Position numbers and translations under genes: made by a program
Notes under the pieces: generated by a model
Seen by the model: only the letters and a program-made list of their open reading frames with translations
Databases searched by the model: none
Told to the model about the DNA's origin: nothing
Assembly: GCF_032062135.1 (NCBI RefSeq)
Contig: NC_092859.1
Coordinates: 130,882,018-130,946,017, forward strand
Direction of reading: 5' to 3'
DNA length: 64,000 nucleotides
DNA from: Pyxicephalus adspersus
Taxonomy: Eukaryota; Chordata; Amphibia; Anura; Pyxicephalidae
Shown here: positions 23,634-35,403 of the stretch, one piece after another
Layout: every line of letters starts with the position of its first letter
How positions within the stretch are numbered: the stretch's first letter is position 1

Positions 23634-23768
23634 GGCTTTGTTTATAAAACAGGGAATCAGACATTCCGTCAAATATTCCCTCATAGGAATCCTCCAGGTA
23701 CATATGTTTCAATGACAGTGGGAATGTTTAAGGGAATGTTAGATTCCCTGTTTTATAAATAGAGCACT
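23634..23768. mobile_element. palindromic MITE, family D (tttataaaacaggga)
   Basis: The arm 'tttataaaacagggaatc' near 23641 is mirrored by 'gattccctgttttataaa' ending near 23759. The internal 'tgtttcaatgacag' phrase is shared with the copy at 34941-35080. Confidence 0.75.
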
Positions 23769-23879
23769 AAGTTGTAAATATAGATGAGTAACCCAGTATC
23801 TATATCACTTTGCCGATCCAATGTCAAGGATGTATCTTCAAACACTAACTAATCAAAGCCTCCTACTTATCACCCATTC

Positions 23880-24412
23880 GGCCTGATTTATTAAAGCTAG
23901 GTACACACTTCCAATGGTTCTCACCGGATAATTGTCTCGGGACCGATATCGGGCGAGAATCTGGAGTGTGTACAGCGTGCGTCATTCATCGTCTGAATGA
24001 CCGTCCTGGCAGATCCACGGACAATCAACGTCGAACGATTGTAATGTGAGGGAAAGGGAAGAGTGCACAGCAGGATGCCGTTCCGTCGCTCTCCCCCTCC
24101 CCTCTGTATAGAGCAGAATGGTGCTGTATGTACAGCACTCGTTCATGCATCGTGCAGTGCATAGTTGTTGGAAAGGATCATGATGTAATTGGAAGTGTGT
24201 ATGCGGCTTAAGACTCCCTACAGATGGAGAAGATAGACTATCATGGGTGAACCTGAATAAACCAGGAAACCTAGAATAGATCTTGGGGAAGGTTGAAAGC
24301 ATTTGGCAACTTATAGCAAACAATTTTTAGGAAATCTATTCCAGGTTTGCTGGATCACTCAGGTTCTTCCAAGATAGTCTATCTTCTGCAGCTTTGGAGA
24401 GCGTTAACAAAA
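23880..24412. mobile_element. family A MITE interrupted by a family C MITE
   Basis: The left end of family A (gcctgatttattaaagct) stops at about 23898. The rest of the element resumes at about 24210 (agactccctacagatggaga) and ends at about 24412 with 'agctttggagagcgttaac'. Between them lies a complete family C element. Confidence 0.75.
23897..24210. mobile_element. MITE, family C (aggtacacac)
   Basis: Its ends are 'gctaggtacacacttccaat' and 'agtgtgtatgcggctta', imperfect inverted repeats. Internal phrases (ggataattgtctcgggaccg, 'gatatcgg.cgagaatct', 'tgtatgtacagcactcgttca') recur in the copies at 44339-44657 and 46782-47056. Non-coding, about 310 bp. Confidence 0.8.
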
Positions 24413-25540
24413 AGAATATGGTATCAGTAACCCAATGACTGATTGGTTTGTAACTTGTTTTGTAGCCATCCATACCATGTGGTTATGGCTAGAAATACAC
24501 AGGTGAAATTGGCTGAAATTCAACACCTATGTAATAATATGTCTAATATAGGAATGGTCTGCACTGCCTAATATCAACCAATGATATTTAAACTTTCATC
24601 CTTAAAATATAATTTTTTATTTTTTAGTTCAATGTGAATGTATCTGTGTACTGCAACAGTTAATATATAGGCAACCTAAAAAAATTAAGTTTAGGATTAC
24701 CATACCAGTTCTCTAAATAACAATTGATTCTAATAAAATCAGCTATTATTCACTTTAAAAAGTCAGAACTTCTGATCTGTACACTTCCTCCAGACCCATT
24801 ACTCAAAACTGATCATACCCTTAGATAAGCAGGCCAACCAGGCAGCTAGTACTTTCATAGCTAAGTTGAACCCTTATTTTTGCCAGTACAGGTTTCTAAA
24901 AGTCTTAAATGTTAACGCAAAGGTCAGCCCCATAGCATCCTACAGAGGGTTCTTGTAAATCCCACTATTGTGCTGTCAGCGTACAATATTTTCCTGAAAA
25001 CCTTGCCTGCTAGTTGGAAAACTGCCAGTCATCAACCACCATTGTTTTCACTAACAATATGATTACTTCCTCAATCAAGAACACTTTATTTTTGGAACCC
25101 CTTCATAACAATAAGCCTGTAATAAAGTGTACCCACAGCTAAATTAGGCATTTGCTTGTAAAAAAGGCAAAGCCATTAAACTAGTAAAAGTTTTTTCAGT
25201 GTCATTCTTTCTACAATTAAAATAGTATTTAGTCTGTAGTTACTGATACCGTATTCTTGAAATTAGTGAACAAATAAATGCCAATGCCTATGACAACTCT
25301 TCATTGAGGTATAACCATCTCTTTATATACTACAACCAAAATTGTGTGGTGCCAAGTAGGGCTGCACAGTGAAGATTTCTTTAGCAGTACTAAAGGTATT
25401 TCACTATTTTACATCAGTTTTCACTATTCCATTATACTTTATTATAAGTTATGTTGACTTTTAACATCAATCTACTAGCATTGTTAAATAGGTTTAAAAT
25501 ATCACCAATAACTAATAATTTATGAGAAGAAAAAAATTAC

Positions 25541-25666
25541 CTTGACAGTTCTTTCCATCAGGTGACACTTGAAAGCCAGCATTGCACACGCAGTGGAAAC
25601 TGCCATCTGTATTTACACATCGGCCATTGTTACAGATTCTTCCATTCTGCAAGCATTCATCAATAT
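25541..25666 (-). CDS. FBN1: FBN1 exon: cbEGF4
   Basis: This 42-codon exon reads [17 protein letters not shown] and [18 protein letters not shown], ending DGKNCQ. It has six cysteines and the calcium and Asn-hydroxylation consensus. The donor is GTAATT and the acceptor AG is next to 25666. It is phase 1-1. It is nearly identical to human FBN1 cbEGF4. The intron on its 5' side contains the dead mariner-like element. Confidence 0.95.
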
Positions 25667-26259
25667 CTACAAAAAGGAAAAGAGTTATTATCCCCATCAA
25701 ATGCTTGAAATGTATAAAAAATACATTTTCTATAATCAAAAAATGTTAGCAGGCAGGCTCAATATTGCAGAAGGGACATGCTATATCTCTTCTGTATAAA
25801 ACAAACCTACATAACTGTTCGTAATCTTCTTTATACTATACACTAAGCTGTGCATATGTAGTTCAGTGTACAATCTCAGCATAACCTGGTGCCAGGAATG
25901 AAGGAAGATTTTTTTTTGTATATATTGCTTATTCAGATCAATACCTTGTTATCCCTTCTTAAGTAGCAGTGACATTTTAAGGAATGAACATAAAAAAAAA
26001 TTGAAAAAGTAAAAGTAACCATTTCAAAACTATACATAAAAGTCATCTTAAACTGTTCTGTTCTTTCACCTGAATAGTGAAACTTGTTTGGAATGATATA
26101 TTTTAAAATATTTCTTGAATACTGCTTTACTGTCGAAACTTCAAAATGGGTTTAAAATAAATGTTAGAAAGTTTTAGCTAACAAATCACACATTTGTATT
26201 CAATATAGTCACTTTAAGGCCAAGTTAGAGTTTCTGGAAAATTAGCAAAGTATACAATA

Positions 26260-27571
26260 TAATGTCCCAAAAGTCAATACATCTATTTATATTTATTTAT
26301 ATTTATTTATTTTGTTCCAGGTATCATTTGGGGAGACTTGAGGCCATAAGCATATGACAACTTAGGCTTTGCAGATTTTGTAAGCGTATCATTTCCTTAA
26401 CCATGGCTCGCCAAATGACATTGGAGCAGCGTTGTAAATTGGAAGAAAGTTTTCAGTCCCCGACTGCAGTTCAGCACCAGTTTGAGAAACCTAATGGGCG
26501 TTACACTGCTCCAATGCATAACACAATTTAGGCAATCCATGGCAAGTTTCTCGAAACAGGATCTGTTCTTGACAAACCATGCAGTGGGAGGCCTGCTACT
26601 ACCAGCAAAGATGAAAACACTAAACTCCTGGAGCAGGAATTCGCCCAAAGCCAGGGAAAGTCCATCCGGAGGGCTGCACTGGAACTCAATCAAAAGCTTG
26701 ATTCAGCGGATGCTTCAGAGAGTGATAAAGCTCTACCCATACCGACTTCAGGTTGTTCAAAAACTTCAAGCTGAATATTAGGATGCTCTTGTGGAAATGT
26801 GTGAATCAATCATACACTATTATCAAAACGTCCCCCACCTCTTGGAAAACGTATGGCTCAGCAATGGGTCTATCTTTCATCTCTCTGGGTCGGGTTAACC
26901 AACATCAAACCTAGCAGAAATTCTCTAGCATGAACAAGACTCTCTGAATCTAGTGGTTTGGTGTGCAATGTACAGCACTGGGCTGATTGGCCCATTTTCC
27001 CTTCTGCGATGCAACCAGGTAACCCACGTTATAGGGGAAATGCTCATGCTGAGACACTACAACTTCAGGCAAGGAGTGACCTTGCTAATGTCTGTTTTTC
27101 AACAAGAACAAGCACCTCCCCACTTTGCCAGGTTAGTCAGAGAATTCTTGAACATCAAGTTTCCTGACCGATGAATTGGTTAAAGGGGTCCCCTTGAATG
27201 AGCTCTGTGCTTTCCTGACCTTACACCTTGTGAATTTTTTTGTCTGGCTATATCAAAAGCAAGGTGTATGCCACTAAGCCCCATACCCTGTCACAGCTTG
27301 AGGAAAAAATCTGCACAGCCTGCAATGAGGTCGGGGAAAAGATGCTGCAAAACATTGGAGAGGTGTCCGAAGGTGGCTGAAAGTTGTCGAAAATTGAGGC
27401 GCTCCTGTGGAGGTATACAACTAATCTTCAAGGCGTTTGAAAATAATGGCATGCCTAGCACGTAAAACTGCAAGAACTCCTTTGTTGATGCTAAAAATAT
27501 GAATAAACTCAGTTTCTTGTGTAATTTTTAGGGATTCATTAAAAGTGTATAGTGACTTTTAGGACACCCTG
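26260..27571 (+). mobile_element. degenerate Tc1/mariner-type DNA transposon
   Basis: This is a 1.3-kb element. The left end reads 'atgtcccaaaagtcaataca'. The right end, reverse-complemented, reads 'cagggtgtcctaaaagtcac', so the two ends form imperfect terminal inverted repeats. TA-rich flanks on both sides suit insertion at TA, but a TSD cannot be fixed. A transposase relic fills the centre. It is antisense to FBN1. Decayed TIRs and many stops mean it is inactive. Confidence 0.8.
26403..27465 (+). pseudogene. transposase pseudogene (DUF4817/DDE type)
   Basis: It begins MARQMTLEQRCKLEE at the only plausible start (26403), with PTAVQHQF beyond it, which resembles the N-terminal helix-turn-helix region. 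An in-frame TAG at 26529 and at least one frameshift near 26695 break it. The C-terminal half in another frame keeps QQEQAPPHFARLVREFLN and PDLTPCEFF, which correspond to the second and third catalytic-acid blocks of mariner-like transposases (usually Q-D-x-A-P-P-H and S-P-D-L-x-P-x-D-F). In this copy the aspartate in the first block reads as glutamate. Further stops lie at about 27172 and 27190. The style is one I know mainly from arthropod genomes. Confidence 0.75.
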
Positions 27572-28008
27572 TATATATATATGTTAGCATTATAAATAGT
27601 GTGACAGTACTACCAATAAATGTTCACAGTTGAAATTGTGATTTTGGTTTTAGCTTTGAAGAAAGGGAAATCTACCTTGAAAGCAGTAAAAACTACAAAG
27701 TTGTTTACCTTCTTTCACAAAAAAAAAAATTGTACATTTTTTGGGAGGTGGGGGTAAAAATGTAATTGTTTAATCTATAAAAAAAGCATACTTGTTTTCT
27801 ACTTTAAGCAGTGCGGTTTAAAAAAAATTGATGAGGACATTTCGAGGAGAAGATCACCCTTAGATCCCACATGAAGAGTCTAAAAAGCCTCACTGCAACC
27901 AAATGCACATACAAAAAGAGATTTCAGCCACTCCAATGACAACCAGGCTGTAGGGCCTGTCTAATTCTATCCTTAACTGACATTATGAGCTTTTATTATG
28001 CATGTTAC

Positions 28009-28128
28009 CTCTGCATTCAGTTCTTGTTGATGTGCTCTGGAATCCAGAATAACACTGACAGATGTACGATCCCTGTGTATTTACACAGTCTGCATGAAGG
28101 CAAGGATTTTTTTCACACTCATCAACAT
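28009..28128 (-). CDS. FBN1: FBN1 exon: cbEGF3
   Basis: This 40-codon exon reads [15 protein letters not shown] and [18 protein letters not shown], ending TRTECR, with six cysteines. The donor is GTAAC and the acceptor AG is next to 28128. It is phase 1-1. It was found from domain pattern and splice sites. The Leu-His-Ala-Asp segment differs from the Gly-Gly-Glu version I recall in human, which is ordinary loop variation. It is the first calcium-binding EGF after EGF4. Confidence 0.92.
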
Positions 28129-31100
28129 CTGTAATTCAGAGAAAGTGCACATATTAAACAAGGTATTAACAAGAGGAAATAAGTAAGTGTATATTTAAGT
28201 ATCAACATGTAATTAAAAAAGGAGGTTGTTTTATATATTTGTCATAAGCATGTCAAATAAAATCAATTATATTTATTCATTCCTGCTGTTATAATAATTG
28301 TTAGTATAGAACCAGAATAAAGACTTTTATTAAATGTGCTTTTTATGTTTTTCTAATCCCCATCCTACATTTTATGATTTCTTATAGTGCTTGATTCTGG
28401 CATAATGCTTCTGAGCACATTGACTATTATTGCAGAGAGGGCATGTCAGACTGGGTCTCTTACTGAGATCTGAATGAAAAGCACCCTGTATATCTTGGAC
28501 ACCACAATATTTACACACATGTGGTCCTTTGGTGATGTCAGGGGCTGCACTTTAGCCTCCCTATATCAATATAGTTGACCAATGACTACAACTGTTCTAT
28601 ACTATTAAAACTAAAATTGCTCAAATCTGCTGACAAGCAAATCCAAAAGCACAGAACAAGCTAAAAACAAACATTTGGCAGAAAACAAAAATCTGTAAAA
28701 GGAAACTGACTACATATTTCTGAAACAACTAACAGTTAGGGAATGTCTTAAAATGCAGTCTAGAAAGAATGCTAGTCTGAAGGATTAACATTCATCATTC
28801 CTTGCATAGTAACAGATAGGAACTCATCATACAGAACTGGTTTTATGTGGCTATGTCCTGCATTAAAAATCAGATGTACTACCGCTAAAAAATAAATACT
28901 TAGTTGCATGGTTGACATCATATTTAATGCATTCTTTTCAAAAATCTAGAATACATTAAGTGGTTTTTGAAAGTTAATTTTGTCTACAATCTGGAAAAAA
29001 GATCAAGAGTCAGCAAAGACTGTTGCTCATTCATAATTCTAGCCCTTAGGTAAACATGCTTTTCCAGTCAAACATCCTTCCTAAAGCTCTTCTGCAGGGA
29101 ATGTGCTCAGCAATGACATGTAGCTATGGGAGCTCTTAGCTAAACAAACAAGCTATACGAGTGCCATGCTGCACTACTTCTGTAATTAAATACATTTACT
29201 AAACAGTTGGTTGGTGTAATGCTTGACAACCACATAAGGAACATTGGTACTGCAGGAAAATGGGTCTTCTTTAGTTAAATTGCTAACTCAAATACAAATT
29301 TTATATTAGAAGCTGATAATATTAAAATGATGTCCAGTAAATAATATTACATATTCAGTCATGTTAAAAAAATGAATTGCAAATGAATTATAATTTATGC
29401 AAAAAAATGTGAATTGTTCCTGAATCACATGCTAATTCAATTTTAGATGTCTGACCTTAAGACGCAAATAGAATTCTTAGAAGTCTGTACAGAAATATGC
29501 ATTCTTAATTCACATGCCATTGTTACTGAATACTAAAATGCTGACGTTTCTATGCTTTTCACAATACATACCTGTCAACTGCATTAATTCTATTTTCAAT
29601 AATTACAGGTAGAACTGACTGTCTTATGATGGGGCTCGCATCCAATATTCCAAGGAGGGGTTTCGTAAGATTTATTTTATGACTTGGCCTCCTCTATGTC
29701 AGATCATGACTCACCACAAATGCTTTGGACTCACCAATAATGTTTATGAACCAACATTCTCATGAATAAATTACACATATTTTCAAATGTATTACGCAAA
29801 TATTTCATAAGGCTCAGATTCACAGCACTTAGAAAAAAACATTTAATACTCTCTACCTTCAAAGTTAACTTGTACATGAGTTGGCAAACAATACTTTCCA
29901 TTTGCACAGAGAGAATTCCATGGCAAATTAATCTGGCATAAAATTTGAGATACATTTTCATTTTTGTTTCCATTTCCTTTGCTTTTTGCCTCATATCTAA
30001 ACTTTAGTTTCATTTTACATTTTGCTCTGCAGCTAACCTTTTTTACCATATTATTCCTAATTCACTTAACACCTAAAGTCAGCACCATAAAGTACCCTAA
30101 ACTGCCCTCTCTTTCTCCTGTACATTGCCTCTTGGTATTTATTTTTAATTACTTTTACCCATTACTTTTGCACTGTGTATTAAACTTTGTGAGATGATTA
30201 CCGGGGCTGCAAAACAGCTATCCCTAAAAGCCAGGAAAAGGATGGGTCCAAGGTTACTGCCAGTCTCCGTGACCTGAGACTATTTAGAGACAGTGGTTGT
30301 GACAGTGCAGGAAAGATAGGAACTGATATTTCTGTTTTCTCACAACACAGCACATCCTATTTATATTATACTCTGCAAGCATGCTTCATATTGAAGTATG
30401 CTGGCAAATGTTTATCTGGATATTTACTGAGATCAGAACAACCTCCTTTCCTGTGGTAATACTGAACTCTGGACAAATGTAAAATGTACCCCATGCCTCC
30501 ATCTGACTATGTTAAGCTGGTCCCCAAAACATTTTTTAATACCCTCTGTTATCAGTTCTGAATTCCTGCCAAAAAGCATCATAAATCATAAACCTTAGTT
30601 CGCATTGTGTCTGTGCAGGCACATTGTACTACCATGTGTGTCAACATTCTCACAAACACTTCTTTTACGGCCCACTAAATTGCACTGTGATTTCACTATG
30701 TGGTAGTTTAACAGAAGGGCATTTTTCAGTTCATAGCACTGCCTTTTGGACCACATGAATTCCAGTATATAGATTTCAGTAACACTTTCCAGATTGTTCC
30801 AATGGATCATATAGGGAGGGGAAAACAGAAGAGTGATTGACTTCATATGAGTCCCCAACTCATGTGATCACCATGACTATGGGAGCTATGGCATCATTAG
30901 TGGAGATGATTGTTACTGGAGATTGGAGCTGTCACAGACTTTGTGATTTTACAGCTAGAAACACACAGCTGTGTATTCCAAATATACAAAATCTACTATT
31001 ACATTTAGGAAAATGAAATGTTTTGTAATTAACTAATTAGCTGCTTCCATAAGAGGTTAACATTCATCATAATATTTACATTTACCTTAAATTTATCATT

Positions 31101-33317
31101 TGGAAATAAGCATCACCATGGTGTCTATTTCAAACATATTTTAATATGTTATTATTATTTATTTAAAAAGTTGACCATAATTTTAAATGATTCCTTCTGG
31201 GAGAATTTCTGTTAAATGTTTGTTGCATTCTTGGGATTGTTGGAATGTGCATTTCCTTCAAAGCTTTGGCTTTCTGGCTAGTTAAACAGATTTTTCTGAA
31301 AGTTTATTGGTAGTAAGTACAAAAACTACATAAAAAGGAACCAATTCTCCAGCAAAAAGTAAATAAATAAATAAGAGGTAGCCGTTTTATTTTAAAATGC
31401 TGTAGTTTTTTCTTTAAAATCACAAAATCTGACAATTTTCACCTGCAAACATTCTCTGCAGGTGAAATTTCAAGTGGCATGTGTTTAAAATAGCTATAAT
31501 TAATTAATTTCCAGATGATGTTTGCTGAATACTATGCTTCATAAATAGTGAGTAGTTGTAATAGCAGAGCTATCTTTACTGTCTGTTGGTTGTCAGGGAA
31601 GTTATTTTTAGCATGAAAAATGAACTGGAAGTAGAGATTTATGAAGCATTAATGGCCGCTATGCCAGCCATAACACAAACCTATTCTTATCTGTTTATGG
31701 GTCTTCTATGGTTCTAACAATCCTATACAAATTGGTGATTTAAAAAAACAAAACACTAATTTATGGACACCATTTCTCCTCAGCTCTCACTGATTCCAAT
31801 GATCTTAAATTAAATTAGGAACATGAAGCAAATGGTATTTTGTATAATAACAGTCCTCTTGCCTCCAGACAATGATACAAATCTCCTAATAAATTACGTT
31901 TAGCGATCTTAACAGCTTTGACAATGCAAATTTAAAAGCAAAAGCTTGTCTGATATGTTAAAATATGTTCTCTGTTTCCCTAGTAGATCAGTCAGAACAT
32001 ATATTCACCAATGGACTTTCTATACTTTTGTGGACATATCACTGGGAGATGATAAAAATTGGCATTTCTGACCAGGTTGTAAATCTTGCATGGTTTTTGT
32101 TCTGATCTTCTGTCTGTAAGACTTTTTAAACCCCTGGCCCAGACTGAATATGTAGCTCAGGTGTTCAGCTAATTGCCATACCAGTTATCTGCATTCTTAT
32201 TTTTACATCTATGCAATTAGCATTCTTTATAATCCAGCAATAACAGCTTTGGTTATCTCTCAGGGGTAGTCTATGAGGTTTTCACGTCATTGGACCAAAG
32301 GAGAGTTCTAGCAAGGGTGGCAATTTACAATGGGGGTTATATTTGTATGAGATGTATTAAAATTACACTTGCAAATGAGAACCCCAAGTAGCTGAAACTA
32401 CATATGACACATTTTTTCTTTACAATGTCCCAGTGTTTTGTGGTTGGTCTACTTATCGGATGTCCTGATTCTTTACAGACTGAAGCCAGGAGGAAAGATC
32501 CACAGGCAGAAAAGAAAGCAGTTTATCAGAGTAACGCGTTGGGGTGGAGGAAGTCCCAGCTTCTGATTTTCCCAGGCTATTTTGGCAATGCTGACATGAA
32601 TTCGGCTCATAGAAACTGAGTAGTGATGGTCAGTCTCCAAAAAAATAGAGACATGGCTTGGCAGAAAGAGTACTTTTGTATCAGCACAGTGCAACGCAGG
32701 ACCACTAGAAAATGTTATGTTACTATATTCCCACCATATCTCTTTTCTATAGTTAATATTGTTCTTTCATGTAAGTCATCTCAACAAGATGATTGCCTTT
32801 TTTGCCTTCATTCTAAGGGTATACTAGCACACGTTACCAATCACCATTGTAAGTCTCAACAGGAGTATATATCAGCCTGTTTGGTGGCCCTTTTTGTTAT
32901 TAGAGGGGCTCATAACAATGAGAAAAAGTTGAAGAAGCCTCAAGTAATGTTTGACTGGCTGTGGTGGGCATAGTCCCCTTGTGCCCATAGGTCCCTGTGC
33001 AGGCCTTACTTGTGCCCCCCCACTAAATGATGGCCCCTGTTGGCTAAAGAAGGTTCGGGGCCCTCATGCAGTGGCACACTTTGCACCCCCCTATGTCTGC
33101 CCCTGTTCAGTGGGCTGTTTTTTTATTGTATCTTGAATATTTTTAAGCCGAATTTGGCTCAAGATCATCACAACGTTGTTGTTTTGCCACTTTTCTATTT
33201 TATGAAACAGCATTGTATAAGCTTGAACATCATTCAGTTAATTAAGTGTACTGTATATCACAATACAAAGTTTATAAAACACATCAGAGGCAAAAATGTA
33301 AAAAAAAAAAAACATAC
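28129..33317 (-). other. FBN1 intron between EGF4 and cbEGF3 (5.2 kb)
   Basis: No mobile element was recognised with confidence. A GC-richer block at about 32940-33120 is possibly repeat-derived. A short foldback is present at 31428-31462 (tttcacctgca mirrored by tgcaggtgaaa). No exon was seen. Confidence 0.75.
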
Positions 33318-33476
33318 CTATGCATTCTCCTCTACCGTCTAGATGGAATCCCTTGTTACACTCACAACGGTAGCTTCCAGGAGTAGGTATGCAACGCCCA
33401 TGCAAACACAGGTTCCGGAATAAGACACAGTAATCAGTCACAGGCTGCTGATGTGTTAGGTTAACTGGCAAAACCA
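33318..33476 (-). CDS. FBN1: FBN1 exon: EGF4 with N-terminal linker
   Basis: This 53-codon exon reads VLPVNLTHQQPVTDYC, then CIPTPGSYRCECNKGFHL, and ends GRGECI. The first codon is split with the proline-rich exon (G|TG). EGF4 lacks the D-x-D-E start and so is of the non-calcium type, as in human. Asn-Leu-Thr is a possible N-glycosylation sequon just before the domain. The donor is GTATG and the acceptor is TTGCAG. The linker looks four residues longer than my recollection of human FBN1 because of a His-Gln-Gln-Pro stretch. Confidence 0.93.
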
Positions 33477-34589
33477 CTGCAATGAGAAGTAGGAGAAAAT
33501 AAATAATACATAAAGGAAGAGTGCAAGTACTATTCAGACATCCTAAAGTAAGAGGCAGATGGTGGAAGAACGAACAGCAAATTTGAGGTACATTACCTAA
33601 ATATGAGCTGCAATGAAATAATATTACATTAAAATTTTAGTACAAAAAATGTAAGTTTATACCGGTATTAATGTATGCAATTTTTATAATGATCTAAAAC
33701 ACATATATTTGATGTTGGAATTAAATGATGAGGATTATGCCACTTTGTAAAGGTTGGGCAAGAAAAAAAAGAGAACATTGGAAGCAATATTGCTTTAGAT
33801 TGGTGGAGCCAGAGTTTGAACAAAAGTGACTGATGTTTTAGGTCCAACCAGAAAAGAGTAAGTCAATCCATCCCCATGCTGAGTCTGGGCAAAAAACACA
33901 GCCCGGTATGCAGGATTTTTCCATTGACACAAAAAAAATCAGATAAGCAGTCAAAGGAGAATTAAACTGGCCATATAAAGAAGGTAAGAATAGGAAACCG
34001 GGAGCTGAGTTTGTAAGCATGAAGACTAATAGTTGGTTGACAAGAGAAGTGATAAGAGCATTGGTATTTGCTAGGGAGCTTACATGGCAGATAGGTAAAA
34101 TACATTCATTATACTGCAAAATTACAACAACGCAAAGAAGGATGTTCTACAAAAATAAATCCAAAGGGATTGGAATTCTCTTTGTTAAAGTTGTGCAAGA
34201 TATAATTACACAATGGGCAAAGATTACATTTGTAAAAATATAAAATATTTAAACTTATATAACATTTTAAAAAAATGTACTGCAAATTTGTTGTTCCTGT
34301 TCCTGCTACAATGTGTAATAACCTAGGCAAAAGGAAAACTGGGCTGTGCATGGGTTCATAATATAGAAGTCATTTGCCAACTATTGGATAGTTTAATACC
34401 AATTCTACAGTTGAACTTGAGTGCAAAAGACACATTTTACTTTACAATTCAGATACATTTTACATTACATGTCATCGATCAAACTATAAATGTAAAATAT
34501 ATGCATAAAAATGCAAACACATTTCAACAAAGCTGTATTAACAGAAATTAAGAAATAAAACTAGTATGGTATTACTTTTCCTTTTTTAC
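33477..34589 (-). other. FBN1 intron between Pro-rich exon and EGF4
   Basis: This is a 1.1-kb AT-rich intron with nothing recognised. Confidence 0.8.
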
Positions 34590-34790
34590 CTGGAGGAACT
34601 CGGCTTGGTATTGGGTATCCAGGAATTGGAGGTGGAAACACAGGGGGATAACCTGGTGGCACCTGTGGACCTATTGGAGGAGGGTATTCTGGAGGGTAAG
34701 GCACTCCAGGAGGAATAACTGGCCCCGGTTCTAGTCCAGGGATCTGCCCAGGACGTACCCAACTCACTGTGCACAGTTTACGGTATTCAT
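34590..34790 (-). CDS. FBN1: FBN1 exon: end of TB1 and proline-rich region
   Basis: This 67-codon exon starts DEYRKLC, giving the eighth cysteine of TB1. It then runs into a proline-rich tract with pieces such as PYPPEYPPPIGPQVPPGYPP and ends SRVPP. Fibrillin paralogues are told apart here: FBN1 is proline-rich, FBN2 glycine-rich and FBN3 mixed. This tract favours FBN1, although it holds more glycines than I recall for human. The donor is GTAAAA, next to a T-rich run on the plus strand, and the acceptor is TTCTAG. The region is thought to act as a flexible hinge in the fibrillin molecule. Confidence 0.93.
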
Positions 34791-34940
34791 CTAGAACAAA
34801 AACAGAAACAAAAAAAGTAAATACATTGTCTTGAATTTGAATGTGTATTTTAGTACTGTTGTATTGATACTTAGATTTTCCTACCCCCTTCACCACCACC
34901 CCAACTGTTATGTATATAGTCTGAATTTTCACTCCTAAGG

Positions 34941-35080
34941 GTCTATTTATAAAGCAGTGAATCTGGCATTACCAGAAACATTCACTGACGGAGAATCAAT
35001 TTTTGCCATTGAAACACATTTAGAAGAATCTTCACCAGGGAATGTTTCAATAAATGTCAGATTCACTTCTTTATAGATAG
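34941..35080. mobile_element. palindromic MITE, family D
   Basis: The left arm 'tctatttataaagcagtgaa' is mirrored by 'tcacttctttatagatag' at the right end. The middle carries 'gccattgaaacacat', the inverse of the phrase in the 23634 copy. Confidence 0.75.
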
Positions 35081-35240
35081 GCTTCTTAACGTTTTCACTC
35101 ACATATTCCTACTAAGACTGTACATCCTAATCACCATGTTCACTATGATAGTGACTGTATATCCAAAATTTTGCAGTTGTCAATGGAATGGAATAAAACT
35201 GAAATTTTAGGAACACTTTCTCCCTTAACAGTAATCTAGA

Positions 35241-35403
35241 ACAGTGTTTCCTAACCAGAACTTGCTGGGGATTCCTTGAGCAATGAGCAATTTGTGCCTC
35301 TCAGGTCAGTTTAGCAGTTTTTTGGCTATCTGTGAGGGTGATATACTTCCCACTTAGGAGCAGTGTTGGAGACTTTCTTCCTACTGACCCATCACACTAA
35401 TGT
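35241..35403. repeat. family B repeat fragment
   Basis: It shares 'ctatctgtgagggtgatat' with 'cttcccact' and 'ttcttcctactgac' with the segment at 44100-44300. Confidence 0.6.

Larger units (their letters stand above)
22411..25540 (-). other. FBN1 intron between cbEGF4 and cbEGF5 (3.1 kb)
   Basis: It holds a family D foldback (23634-23768) and a family A MITE split by a family C MITE (23880-24412). The remainder has no recognised content. Confidence 0.85.
25667..28008 (-). other. FBN1 intron between cbEGF3 and cbEGF4
   Basis: This is a 2.3-kb intron, more than half of which is the mariner-like element at 26260-27571. A MITE fragment with 'attgcagaagggaca' lies near 25755-25890. Confidence 0.85.

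Noticed and set aside
26260..27571. Active transposon or host gene derived from it
   Set aside because: In-frame stops, frameshifts and decayed terminal repeats exclude an intact transposase.
32404..32973. Two overlapping plus-strand open frames (71 and 116 codons)
   Set aside because: No domain was recognised, and the frames differ. They are treated as chance.
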